Source: Acidobacteriota bacterium
GTDB lineage: Bacteria > Acidobacteriota > Terriglobia > Bryobacterales > UBA6623
NCBI GenBank assembly: GCA_016125275.1
Contig: WGMB01000010.1
Location: 1 to 64,000, forward strand
DNA length: 64,000 bases
Direction: 5' to 3'
Of the stretch, positions 9,717 through 18,036 are shown one piece after another. The notes beneath the pieces are model-generated. The model saw nothing but the letters and a program-made list of their open reading frames with translations, did not search any database and was not told where the DNA came from. The position numbers and the translations under genes are program-made. The first letter of the stretch is position 1, and every line of letters starts with the position of its first letter.

Positions 9717-12185
9717 ATGCGCTCCACCCAGCTCCTCTTCGTCGTTCTGGCGGCGGTCATTGCGCCTTTTTCCTGGGGTCAGCGGTTGGCCGGCCTCGAG
9801 TACAAGGCTCCGGCGACGGCGGTCCCGCAGCGGCTGGCGCAGCCATCGCCACCCGGCATGCGCCTGGCCCCGCCCCCCCTGGCCGCCCTGGAGCCGCTGA
9901 GCGACGCCGAGGTGGCCGGTATCGAGCCTCGCGTAGGCGTGGAGCCGATCGGCGTCCATCGCGATCTGACGCGCGCCATGACCGGGCTGGCCTCCGCCGC
10001 CTGGACCCAAGCTTCCGACGGTTCGGCGCTCTGGCGGCTGGAGCTGCGCTCCCCGGGCGCCGCGGCGTTACGCGTCCGCTTGGAGGGCTTCTCCGTCGGC
10101 GCCGGCCGGGTCTGGATCTACGACGGCGAAGGGCAAGTGCTGGGCCCCTACTCCGGAAGCGGCCCCAACGGTTCCAACGGTATGTTCTGGAGCGACCTGC
10201 TGTTCGGCGAGAGCGCCATCGTGGAGTACTCTCCCGCCGACGGCGTCGCTCGCCGGGAGCCTCCGTTCCGGGTCTCCTCGGTCGCACACTTGTGGCAGAC
10301 GCCGGTTCCTCAGGACGGTTCCGTGGCGGTGGATCAAGCCGCGCCCTGTCAGGTCGATGTCACGTGTTCGCCTGAGCTCGAGCCCACCACGCGTGCGGTG
10401 GCCCGCATCCTGTTCGAGGAGGGCGACGCCAGCTATAACTGCACCGGCACGCTGCTCAACAATCGCAACGAGGACTTCACACCGTATTTCCTCACGGCCG
10501 CTCACTGCATCCGCGACCAGGACGTGGCCTCCACGCTGATCGCCTTCTGGAACTACAAGACCTCCACCTGCAACGGCGCGGAGCCGCGCCTAGCGGACAC
10601 CGCCCGCACGGCCGGTTCCACCCTGGTGGCCACCCTGGGCAACTTCGACGACAACGGCGGGGACATGACGCTGCTGCTGCTCAGCGACATCCCCAGCAGC
10701 GCCTACTTCGCCGGCTGGGACGCCGACCCGGTCGCCATCGGAGCGGACACGATCACCGTGCACCACCCGCAAGCCTCTTATATGCGGGTGACCACCGGCA
10801 CGGTGGTCACCGATCGCATCTACAACACGTCGCCGGACATCTACGCCCTGGTGCGCGAGACGAAGGGCCGCACCGAGCCTGGCTCCTCGGGTTCGGCGCT
10901 GCTGTCGGCGCCGGGGGTCGTACGAGGGGCGCTGAGCTTCGGTCCTCAGATCCCGCGCTTCCGCACCGCCTGCGACGTCAACCCGTACTACGGCGGCTAC
11001 ACGCACTTCTCCGCTTTCTACCCGATGGTCCAGCAGTATTTGGAGGGTGACGCGCCACCCCCGACGGAGACGCCCGCTCCGGATCCCACGCCGGAGCCGG
11101 AGCCTTCCGGCCTGGTCCTCTCCCCCGGCGGCGCGATCGACTTCACCCTGCCCGCGGTCAACAACCCCACGCTGTTCCGCACCGACAGCTACCGCATCGA
11201 CGTTCCTGACAACGCGACTTCTCTGACCGTGCGGGCCGAGGCGCTGACGCCGAACGCCGACATCGATCTCTACCTACGCTACGGCCAGGCGGCCAGCGTG
11301 GTGATCGGCGTGATCATCGCCGACGCGTCTTCGGCGTCAGCTTCGGGAACGGAAGAGATCACTTGGACCACCGCCGACGGTCTTCGCGGCGGGGCTTGGT
11401 ACGCTTCGCTGGCCTCCTATTCCACCGGCTTGGCGATCCAAGGGCGGATCCAGGCGACGATCGAGGTGGGCGCCGGGACCGGCAACCCCCAGATTTCTGC
11501 AGTCGTGCACGGAGCGACTTTCTCTCCCGGCGCAATCGCTCCGGGAGAGATCGTGACGCTCTTTGGCCAGGGGCTCGGCCCGCCCGACGGCGTGCAGGCG
11601 GCGTTGAACACGCAAGGGCGTCTGCCGTCGGCGGTGACTGACACCGTGGTGCTGTTCGACGAGTTGCCGGCGCCGATCTTCTTCGTGCAGTCGAACCAGA
11701 TCAACGCGCAGGTTCCCTATGAGGTGGCCGGTCGGGGTTCGGTGCGCGTGGCCGTCACCCGCAACGGCGTCCTGACGAATCTGGTGACTGTCCCGGTCGA
11801 CGACGCCGCGCCCGGCCTCTTCCAGCTCGGCGCGGGCCGGGCGGTGGCCCTCAACGCGGACGGGACTCTGAACGGTCCCGACAACCCGGCTCGCCGCGGC
11901 GACGTGGTGCTGCTGTACGGGACGGGCGAGGGAACCACCGACGGCGCCAACGTCGACGGACAGCCGGCGGCGACGGCTCCGCTGGCGCGGCCCGTGCTCC
12001 CGGCCTCGGTGCGGATCGGCGGCGCCGACGCGGACCTGCTCTTCGCCGGATCGGCGCCCGGCTTCGTCGGGCTGCTGCAGGTCAACGCCCGGATCTCGCT
12101 CTCCAGCGCGAGCGGTTCAGCCGTGCCGGTCACGTTGCGCGTGGGACAGACCGACAGCCTCTCGGCCACGATCGCCGTCGAGTAG
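9717..12185 (+). CDS. secreted trypsin-like serine protease with PPC and TIGR03437 C-terminal domains
   Basis: 822 aa with a signal peptide ending near FSWGQ. An N-terminal beta-rich region leads to a chymotrypsin/lysyl-endopeptidase-type protease domain. The triad is His about 263 (LTAAHCIRD), Asp about 316 (NGGDMTLLLL) and Ser about 391 (PGSSGSALL); paired cysteines around it suggest disulfides. A Pro/Thr/Glu-rich linker (near residues 445-465) leads to a pre-peptidase C-terminal (PPC) domain. The last 230 residues are the acidobacterial TIGR03437 module (HGATFSPGAIAPGEIVTLFG, QINAQVPYEVAG, VVLLYGTGEG). That domain is expanded in Solibacter and relatives; its role is unknown, possibly adhesion or surface retention. 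Confidence 0.93.
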   Translation: MRSTQLLFVVLAAVIAPFSWGQRLAGLEYKAPATAVPQRLAQPSPPGMRLAPPPLAALEPLSDAEVAGIEPRVGVEPIGVHRDLTRAMTGLASAAWTQASDGSALWRLELRSPGAAALRVRLEGFSVGAGRVWIYDGEGQVLGPYSGSGPNGSNGMFWSDLLFGESAIVEYSPADGVARREPPFRVSSVAHLWQTPVPQDGSVAVDQAAPCQVDVTCSPELEPTTRAVARILFEEGDASYNCTGTLLNNRNEDFTPYFLTAAHCIRDQDVASTLIAFWNYKTSTCNGAEPRLADTARTAGSTLVATLGNFDDNGGDMTLLLLSDIPSSAYFAGWDADPVAIGADTITVHHPQASYMRVTTGTVVTDRIYNTSPDIYALVRETKGRTEPGSSGSALLSAPGVVRGALSFGPQIPRFRTACDVNPYYGGYTHFSAFYPMVQQYLEGDAPPPTETPAPDPTPEPEPSGLVLSPGGAIDFTLPAVNNPTLFRTDSYRIDVPDNATSLTVRAEALTPNADIDLYLRYGQAASVVIGVIIADASSASASGTEEITWTTADGLRGGAWYASLASYSTGLAIQGRIQATIEVGAGTGNPQISAVVHGATFSPGAIAPGEIVTLFGQGLGPPDGVQAALNTQGRLPSAVTDTVVLFDELPAPIFFVQSNQINAQVPYEVAGRGSVRVAVTRNGVLTNLVTVPVDDAAPGLFQLGAGRAVALNADGTLNGPDNPARRGDVVLLYGTGEGTTDGANVDGQPAATAPLARPVLPASVRIGGADADLLFAGSAPGFVGLLQVNARISLSSASGSAVPVTLRVGQTDSLSATIAVE

Positions 12186-12221
12186 GGGGTCGGCGCGGAG
12201 GCGGGGCGCTCGCAGCGAGTC

Positions 12222-12230
12222 TGGTATGAT
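12222..12230 (+). promoter_or_regulatory. extended -10 element upstream of the aldo/keto reductase
   Basis: TGGTATGAT matches TGnTATAAT at all but one base and lies 22 nt before the ATG at 12253. No -35 hexamer is recognisable at 17 bp. Confidence 0.45.
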
Positions 12231-12252
12231 GCCCGACTTGAGGAGCTGACCC

Positions 12253-13230
12253 ATGTCGCAAAGCCGCCGTCAATTCGTTCGATCCGCCTCCGGCCTGACG
12301 CTGGCCGCGGCCGCCGCTTCCGCCGCCCCGCTCGGCGACATCCCCAAGCGCAAGCTCGGCAAGACCGGCGTGGACGTGACGATGATCGGCCTTGGCGGCG
12401 CCCGGGTCGGCAACATGACCGACGAGAACGAAGCGATCCGCGTAATCCGGCACGCCCGCGAGATCGGCATCCGCTATTTCGACAACGCCGCCGCCGGCGC
12501 CTACGGCGTAGGCCAGCGGCGTTACGGGACCGCCTTCGGCAAGGACAACAAGGACCTCTTCTACACGACCAAAACGCGCAACCGCAGCTACACCCAGTCG
12601 GAGCTCGACCTCACCCAATCGCTGGCGCACTACCAACGCGACTACATCGACCTCTACCAGGTGCACAACGTCATCAACCAAGAAGACATCGACTTCGCGT
12701 TCGGCCCGCACGGCGTGATGGAGATGATCGAGAAGGCCAAGAAGGCGGGCAAGGTCCGCTTCGTCGGCTTCACCGGCCACACCAACCCGCACGTCCTCCG
12801 CAAGATGATGGAGATGTACGACTGGGACACGATCTTGATGCCGCTGAGCGTGACCGACGGGGCCCGCAAGGACTTCTCCTTCGAGCGGATGACTCTGCCG
12901 GCCGCGGTCGAGCGGAACCTCGGCATCCAGGCCATGAAGACCACCGGCGTCGGGGCGATCGAAGGCGAAGGGGTCTCGTCGATCCAAGAGGCTCTGCGCT
13001 ACGTCTGGTCGCTGCCCATCTCGACGGCGATCCTGGGCTGCACCTCGATCGAGCAGCTCGAAACCGATGTGAAGATCGCCATCGCGTCGGAGAAGAACAA
13101 GATGACCCAATCCGAGCGAGAGAAGGTGCAGGCCAAGTGGGCCAATGCGGACTTCGCGAAGCTCGAGCCTTGGAAAGTGGACAACTCGCCGCAGAGCTTG
13201 GCCTCCACGCCGCGCTACCTGGGGGCCTGA
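12253..13230 (+). CDS. Tat-exported aldo/keto reductase
   Basis: 325 aa. The N-terminus has the twin-arginine motif SRRQFVRSASG followed by a weakly hydrophobic Ala-rich stretch, so export through Tat is predicted. The (beta/alpha)8 reductase begins at KRKLGKTGVDVTMIGLG. Active-site residues of the superfamily are visible: Asp in RYFDNAAAGAYG, Tyr just after it, Lys in YTTKTRNRSY and His in YQVHNVI. The C-terminal ILGCTSIEQLETDV contacts NADPH in relatives. A good ribosome site, AGGAG, sits 7-8 nt upstream. The substrate is unknown. Periplasmic aldo/keto reductases raise the question of cofactor supply; folding with bound cofactor before export would be one answer. Confidence 0.9.
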   Translation: MSQSRRQFVRSASGLTLAAAAASAAPLGDIPKRKLGKTGVDVTMIGLGGARVGNMTDENEAIRVIRHAREIGIRYFDNAAAGAYGVGQRRYGTAFGKDNKDLFYTTKTRNRSYTQSELDLTQSLAHYQRDYIDLYQVHNVINQEDIDFAFGPHGVMEMIEKAKKAGKVRFVGFTGHTNPHVLRKMMEMYDWDTILMPLSVTDGARKDFSFERMTLPAAVERNLGIQAMKTTGVGAIEGEGVSSIQEALRYVWSLPISTAILGCTSIEQLETDVKIAIASEKNKMTQSEREKVQAKWANADFAKLEPWKVDNSPQSLASTPRYLGA

Positions 13231-13237
13231 GGGCCGG

Positions 13238-14275
13238 CTACCGGGGAGGCTTGTACTCGCCGATCTCCATCACCGGATCGGGCCCATGCCCCTCGGGTGT
13301 CTTGATTACGTGGATGACCTTCCGGTCGGCGACTGAGACGACGTAGATCTCGTCGTTGTCCTGCACACCGGCGAAGGCATACTTGCCGTTCTTGGACAGC
13401 GAGCAGGACAGAGGGCTTCCGCCCAGGTCCACGCGTCCCGTCTCCTTCAGCGTCGCCACATCCGCGAAGCCGAGCTGCGTCCCCTCGCCGCCAATCGAAT
13501 AGACGAGCGTCTTCTGGTCCGGCGTAACAGCGATCCGATTGACGCCCTTGCCGGTCCGGATCTCTCCCACCGCCGTGCGAGCCGCCGTGTCGATCACCTG
13601 GATCGTGGCGCTGTTCGAGCAGGTCACATAGTAGCGTGAGCCGTCGGCGTTGAGGGCGCCGCCCTGCGGCCGGCCGCAGCCGTCGATCAGCGTCACCTCG
13701 CCCGTCGCGATTTCAACCGCTCCGACGGTATCGCTGTTGGAATTGGACGCGAACGCCCACTTCGCGTCCGGACCAAAGGTGACGATGTGCGGAGCCTTGC
13801 CACCGTTGTCGAAAGCCTGGATGACGGCGCGCGTGTCCGGATCCACGAGAAAGATCGAGTCGGGGTTCTCGCTGGTGACGATCAGCCGGCGGGCCTTGGG
13901 GTCGAACGAAAGCCCGTGGGGCCGGCGATACGGGCTGGTGGGAATGACGCCGGCCTTCTTCCGGGCCTGGATGTCGACGATCGAGATCGTGGCGCCGCCG
14001 GGGCCTTGATAGTCCATCCACAGCACGCCGTTGTCGGTGACGTAGAGGCGGCGGCCGTCAGGGTCGAGCAACATCTCATGCGGAGTCTCGCCGACCGCCA
14101 CGCCGGCCACGCGCTCGCCCGCCGAGGTGTAGAAGCCGACCTGGCTCGCCTTCTTCTCCACCACGACCAACGCCGGCTCCTGGGCGACGACCGGCACAGC
14201 CAAGGCCAACAGAATCAGAGTCCTGGAGGTGAGTCCAGGATCAAGCGCAAAGGAGGGAAGCAACTGGCGAAACAT
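13238..14275 (-). CDS. secreted YVTN-family beta-propeller protein
   Basis: 345 aa with a Sec signal (TLILLALAVPVVAQE). The body consists of seven YVTN/YncE-type blades, each with D/G-x-R-x-YV-T/A-x-N-type turns: DPDGRRLYVTDNGVLWMDY, ADGSRYYVTCSNSATIQVID, KNGKYAFAGVQDNDEIYVVS. Probably a binding or scaffold protein in the periplasm or on the cell surface; no enzyme motif seen. Second gene of a tandem pair: it starts 6 bp after the stop of the paralogous lipoprotein at 14282-15283 and has the same blade order, so it looks like a local duplication. Confidence 0.85.
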   Translation of the reverse strand: MFRQLLPSFALDPGLTSRTLILLALAVPVVAQEPALVVVEKKASQVGFYTSAGERVAGVAVGETPHEMLLDPDGRRLYVTDNGVLWMDYQGPGGATISIVDIQARKKAGVIPTSPYRRPHGLSFDPKARRLIVTSENPDSIFLVDPDTRAVIQAFDNGGKAPHIVTFGPDAKWAFASNSNSDTVGAVEIATGEVTLIDGCGRPQGGALNADGSRYYVTCSNSATIQVIDTAARTAVGEIRTGKGVNRIAVTPDQKTLVYSIGGEGTQLGFADVATLKETGRVDLGGSPLSCSLSKNGKYAFAGVQDNDEIYVVSVADRKVIHVIKTPEGHGPDPVMEIGEYKPPR

Positions 14276-14281
14276 GGCAAC

Positions 14282-15283
14282 TCACTCCAGCAGCAAGGCC
14301 GGGTCCGGCCCAGCGCCGGCGGCCGTATGCACGGTGTAGAGAATCTTCCGTTCCGGCACGCTGATCACGTAGCAGACGTCCTGATCCTGGGCGCAGCTCG
14401 TGGCCGTCACGCCGTCTTCCATCATCTCCAGCGAGACCGCGGGACCCGCCAGCTTCAGTTGACCCGTCTCCCGGCCCGTCTCGAGGCTGGCAAACCCAAT
14501 CGCGCCGTCCCCAAACAGGCCGTAGACGATCGTCTTCTCGTCACCGGTGAGCCCGCAACGCACCGGCGATTTGCCGGTCGGGATCTCGCCCGCCACGGTC
14601 CAGGAAGCCGTATCGACGATCACGATCTTGTCGGCGTCGCGGTGCGCCACATACAGCTTGGAACCGTCCTTGGACAGCGTCGAGCCCTCGGGCCGCGCGC
14701 CGGTCTCGACGAGATGGTGTTCGCCGGAGGCCAGCTCGATCTTGGCGACCGTCCCGGATCGTGCGTTGGAGACGTAGGCGTACTTGGAGTCCGGCGAGCA
14801 GTGCACGATGTGCGGCGTCTCCCCGCCAGTCCCGAAGTTCCGAGTCTCGCGGGTCTCGCGGTCGATGAGAAGGAGCTGGTCGGGATTCTCGGTGGTCGCC
14901 AGCAGCGTCCCGTCGGCGCAGAGGTCGATGCCGTGCGGCCGATAGTACTTGCCGAGGTCGAATTCGCCCACGCGCTCGCGGGCCTTCATGTCGATGATCG
15001 AGACCTTGTTGCCGCCGTTGCCGGCGTTTTCGATCTGCATCACTCCGTTGTCGGTGACGTAGAGCGTGGAGCCGTCCGGAGACAGCACGATCTCATGCGG
15101 GTGATCGCTGACCTGAGCCTCGGCGACTAATTCGCCGTCGAGGGTGTACCAAGCGACGGACTTGGAGGCTTTTTGGGAGACGAGCAGGACGGGACCGGTG
15201 GCCGTGGGCGGAGTCTCCAGCGGCGTCTCACCGCCGCAGGAAGCCAGCAGAACGACTAGGGCTGAAGCGATGAGACGGGCCAT
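14282..15283 (-). CDS. YVTN-family beta-propeller lipoprotein
   Basis: 333 aa. The ATG at 15283 gives a short signal peptide ending in the lipobox LLASC, so lipid anchoring on the Cys is predicted; an in-frame GTG at 15301 would add six residues. The body is a YVTN/YncE-type propeller (SPDGSTLYVTDNGVMQIEN, KDGSKLYVAHRDADKIVIVD). It is closely similar in layout to its neighbour at 13238-14275, and the two are probably one transcript. Role unknown. Confidence 0.85.
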   Translation of the reverse strand: MARLIASALVVLLASCGGETPLETPPTATGPVLLVSQKASKSVAWYTLDGELVAEAQVSDHPHEIVLSPDGSTLYVTDNGVMQIENAGNGGNKVSIIDMKARERVGEFDLGKYYRPHGIDLCADGTLLATTENPDQLLLIDRETRETRNFGTGGETPHIVHCSPDSKYAYVSNARSGTVAKIELASGEHHLVETGARPEGSTLSKDGSKLYVAHRDADKIVIVDTASWTVAGEIPTGKSPVRCGLTGDEKTIVYGLFGDGAIGFASLETGRETGQLKLAGPAVSLEMMEDGVTATSCAQDQDVCYVISVPERKILYTVHTAAGAGPDPALLLE

Positions 15284-15462
15284 CGCGGAGCAGATTACCA
15301 CGCCGGCGCGAGCCGAGACGAGGCGTGAATAGACTCAGCGGCGTGATCACCTCCGCTGAAGAGTTCGGTCGTCTACGGCTCAGCGAGAACGAGCCCGAGC
15401 ACAACCGGGCCCCAGCCTGACCGTACGACCGGGGCGGATGAGTCCGTTTCTCCCCGAGCAGA

Positions 15463-15489
15463 GAGCCCCCAGGTAAAACCAGGGGGCTC
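15463..15489 (-). terminator. hairpin, probable glyA terminator
   Basis: GAGCCCCC (15463-15470) pairs perfectly with GGGGGCTC (15482-15489). The loop itself can form GGT/ACC with an AAA apex. It lies 9 bp past the glyA stop. On the minus strand the following bases are TCTCTGC, a poor U-tract, so termination strength is uncertain. Confidence 0.5.
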
Positions 15490-15497
15490 ATTGAAAC

Positions 15498-16760
15498 CTA
15501 CTCGACTCCGGGCACAGGGAACTGCGAGCAGAGCTCTTCCACCTCGCCCTTCACCTTCGCCAGCACGGCCTCGTCCTCATGGCTGGTCATCGCCTCCACC
15601 ATCCAGGCGCCGAGCTTGTTCATCTCGTCTGCGCCGAAGCCGCGCGTCGTCGCGGCGGGCGTGCCCAAGCGGATGCCGCTCGGCCGCAGCGGAGGGTTCG
15701 GGTCGTCCGGAATCACTTGCTTGTTGCAGGTGATGTTCACCCGGTCCAGAGCCTCTTCGGCGATCTTGCCGTTGAAGCCCCAGCTCGTTACGCAATCCAC
15801 GACCATCATGTGGTTGTCGGTGCCGCCGGTCACCAGATCGGCCCCGCCCGCGACGAGCGCCTTCGCCAGCGTCTGGGCGTTGGCGAGGATGCCCCGGCAG
15901 TAGTCCTTCCACTCCGGCTGCAGCGCCTTGCCCATCGTGATGGCGATGCCGGCGACCGCGTTCATGTGCGGGCCGCCCTGCAAGCCGGGGAATACGCTCT
16001 TGTCGATCTGCTTGGCGAACTGCTCCTTGCACAGGATCAGACCGCCGCGCGGGCCGCGCAGGGACTTGTGGGTGGTCGTGGTGACGAAGTCGAAGCCGGC
16101 CGCGACGGGGTTGTTCAGCGCGCCGCCGGCGACCAAGCCGCCGATGTGCGAGATGTCCGCCATCGTCAGGGCTCCCACTTCGTCGGCGATCGCCTTGAAC
16201 TGCGCGTAGTCCAGATCGCGCGGATAGGACGAGAAGCCGCAGACGATCATCTTGGGCTTGGACTCCAGCGCCGTCTTGCGCAGAGCCTCGAAGTCGATGG
16301 CGCCCTTGTTGGCCGGATCCGACTTGTAGCGAATCCAGTTGTAGAGCTTGCCCATGTGGCTGACCGGCGCGCCGTGGGTCAAGTGACCGCCGTGGGAGAG
16401 GTCCATGCCCAGCACGGTGTCGCCCGGTTCCAGCATCACCAGGTAAACGGCGGCGTTCATCGCCGCGCCCGACAGCGGCTGCACGTTGGCGTGCTCTGCC
16501 CCAAAGAGCTCCTTGGCGCGATCGCGGGCCAGGGTCTCGATGACGTCGGTGTACTCCTGGCCGCCATAGTAGCGCCGGCCCGGGTAGCCTTCCGAGTACT
16601 TGTTGGTGAAGACCGAGCCGAGGGTGACCAGCACCTCCGGCCAGCAGTAATTCTCCGAGGGAATCAGCTCGATGCCGGCGGCCTGGCGTTTTTCTTCGCC
16701 GACCAGGGCGTCGTAGATCTCGGGGTCCGTCTGAGCGAGCAACTTGCGATAGGCATCCAT
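15498..16760 (-). CDS. glyA: serine hydroxymethyltransferase
   Basis: PLP enzyme interconverting serine and glycine with one-carbon transfer to tetrahydrofolate, cytoplasmic. 420 aa from the ATG at 16760, which has GGAG 8 nt upstream; a GTG at 16778 is in frame but has no ribosome site. Conserved segments: IELIPSENYCWPEVL, TNKYSEGYPGRRYYGG, GMDLSHGGHLTHG, and the PLP lysine near residue 232 in TTTTHKSLRGPRGG. Length and motifs are complete. Confidence 0.98.
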   Translation of the reverse strand: MDAYRKLLAQTDPEIYDALVGEEKRQAAGIELIPSENYCWPEVLVTLGSVFTNKYSEGYPGRRYYGGQEYTDVIETLARDRAKELFGAEHANVQPLSGAAMNAAVYLVMLEPGDTVLGMDLSHGGHLTHGAPVSHMGKLYNWIRYKSDPANKGAIDFEALRKTALESKPKMIVCGFSSYPRDLDYAQFKAIADEVGALTMADISHIGGLVAGGALNNPVAAGFDFVTTTTHKSLRGPRGGLILCKEQFAKQIDKSVFPGLQGGPHMNAVAGIAITMGKALQPEWKDYCRGILANAQTLAKALVAGGADLVTGGTDNHMMVVDCVTSWGFNGKIAEEALDRVNITCNKQVIPDDPNPPLRPSGIRLGTPAATTRGFGADEMNKLGAWMVEAMTSHEDEAVLAKVKGEVEELCSQFPVPGVE

Positions 16761-16921
16761 GGCGGGTTCTCCAGTCACGCGGTGGTTGGTTGTGTGGAAA
16801 GCCCAGGCGCGCGGCTCACGGTCCGTTGGTTTCGAGTCGCGCGCTCCCCCATGGTCAGTTCCACGTCGATCGCCAGTTGCGCGCGCCCGCTACGATGGTA
16901 GTCCGACCCTTGATTGTACCG

Positions 16922-16930
16922 TGCTATGAT
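16922..16930 (+). promoter_or_regulatory. extended -10 element upstream of the serine hydrolase
   Basis: TGCTATGAT, one mismatch to TGnTATAAT, ends 10 nt before the ATG at 16941. Transcription would start only a few bases before the start codon, giving an almost leaderless mRNA. No clear -35. Confidence 0.45.
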
Positions 16931-16940
16931 TCCGCTCGCG

Positions 16941-18035
16941 ATGCACCGACGAACCCTACTGGCCGGCGGACTGGCGGCGCTCGGGCGCGGCTGGGCCGCG
17001 AAGTTTGAGGCGGATGGATTGGAACAAGCGGCAGGATTTCTCGACAAAGCCGTCCAGAGCGGCCGGGTGCGCGCGGCGAGTCTCACGGTTTGGCAGGGAG
17101 ATCGGCGGTTCGAGCGCGGTTTCGGCGGCAAGTACGGGGTGGATTCGATCTTCCTGATCGCCTCGATCACCAAGACCATGACGTCGACCGGCCTGCTCGT
17201 GCTGGCCGACCGCGGCGAGCTGAAGCTCAGCGACCGCGCCGTGAAGTACCTGCCGGAGTTCTCCGAAGGCGATCGCAAAGACATCACCATCGAGCAGTTG
17301 CTGACGCATACCTCCGGCCTGCCCGACATGCTTCCGGAGAACAACGAGCTGCGCAAGGAGCACCAGCCGCTGAGCGAGTTCGTGGACCGGGCCATGCACA
17401 CGCCCCTGCTCTTCAAGCCGGGCTCGAAGTACAGCTACCAGTCAATGGGCATCTTGTTGGCTTCGGAGATCGCCCAACGGATCACCGGACTGCCCTTCCC
17501 CACGTTTCTCGAGCGCGAGGTGTTCGAGCCGCTGAAGATGACTCGGACCACGCTGGGGATGGCCGACATGAAGATGGAAGATGTGGAGATGGGTCAGGTG
17601 CAAACCGCCGCTCCCGAGGCGGGCTCCGGCGATCCCTCCACGAAGTCCTGGGATTGGAACAGTCCCTACTGGCGGCGCTTCGGCGCTCCCTGGGGCGGCG
17701 CGCACTCCACCGGCTCCGACATCGCCCGCTTTCTGCACTCTTATCTGCATCCGGACGGTCGCGTGCTGCGCGTCGAGACGGCCCGAAACGCGATTGTGAA
17801 CCACAATCAAGGCCTCGACACGCCGCGCGGCATCGGCTTCACTTTGGGCTCCAAGGCCAACAGTCCGGCCTGCTCGGAGCAGACCTTCGGGCATGGCGGC
17901 TCGACGGGCACGCTTTGCTGGGCCGACCCGCGGACCGAGACGATCTGCGTCGTGCTGACGACCTTGCCGGGCGGCGCCGTGAAGCCCCATCCGCGCGAGC
18001 TCGCCGCCGACCGCGTGGCCGAAGCCGTCGCCTGA
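16941..18035 (+). CDS. beta-lactamase-related serine hydrolase, exported
   Basis: Class C beta-lactamase / DD-peptidase-like fold (PF00144 type), 364 aa. The N-terminus HRRTLLAGG resembles a Tat signal. The nucleophile motif S-x-x-K is in IASITKTMT, the Y-x-S motif in KYSYQSMG, and the HxG motif in GHGGSTGTLCW. EQLLTHTSGLPD is typical of the family. Members include esterases and peptidases; substrate unknown. The open frame extends upstream through ATG 16926 and TTG 16914, but the twin-Arg start at 16941 fits an export signal best. It ends 1 bp before the permease gene. Confidence 0.88.
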   Translation: MHRRTLLAGGLAALGRGWAAKFEADGLEQAAGFLDKAVQSGRVRAASLTVWQGDRRFERGFGGKYGVDSIFLIASITKTMTSTGLLVLADRGELKLSDRAVKYLPEFSEGDRKDITIEQLLTHTSGLPDMLPENNELRKEHQPLSEFVDRAMHTPLLFKPGSKYSYQSMGILLASEIAQRITGLPFPTFLEREVFEPLKMTRTTLGMADMKMEDVEMGQVQTAAPEAGSGDPSTKSWDWNSPYWRRFGAPWGGAHSTGSDIARFLHSYLHPDGRVLRVETARNAIVNHNQGLDTPRGIGFTLGSKANSPACSEQTFGHGGSTGTLCWADPRTETICVVLTTLPGGAVKPHPRELAADRVAEAVA

Positions 18036-18036
18036 G

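Noticed and set aside
15579-16901. 440-codon open frame on the plus strand
   Set aside because: Antisense to glyA; no recognisable protein.
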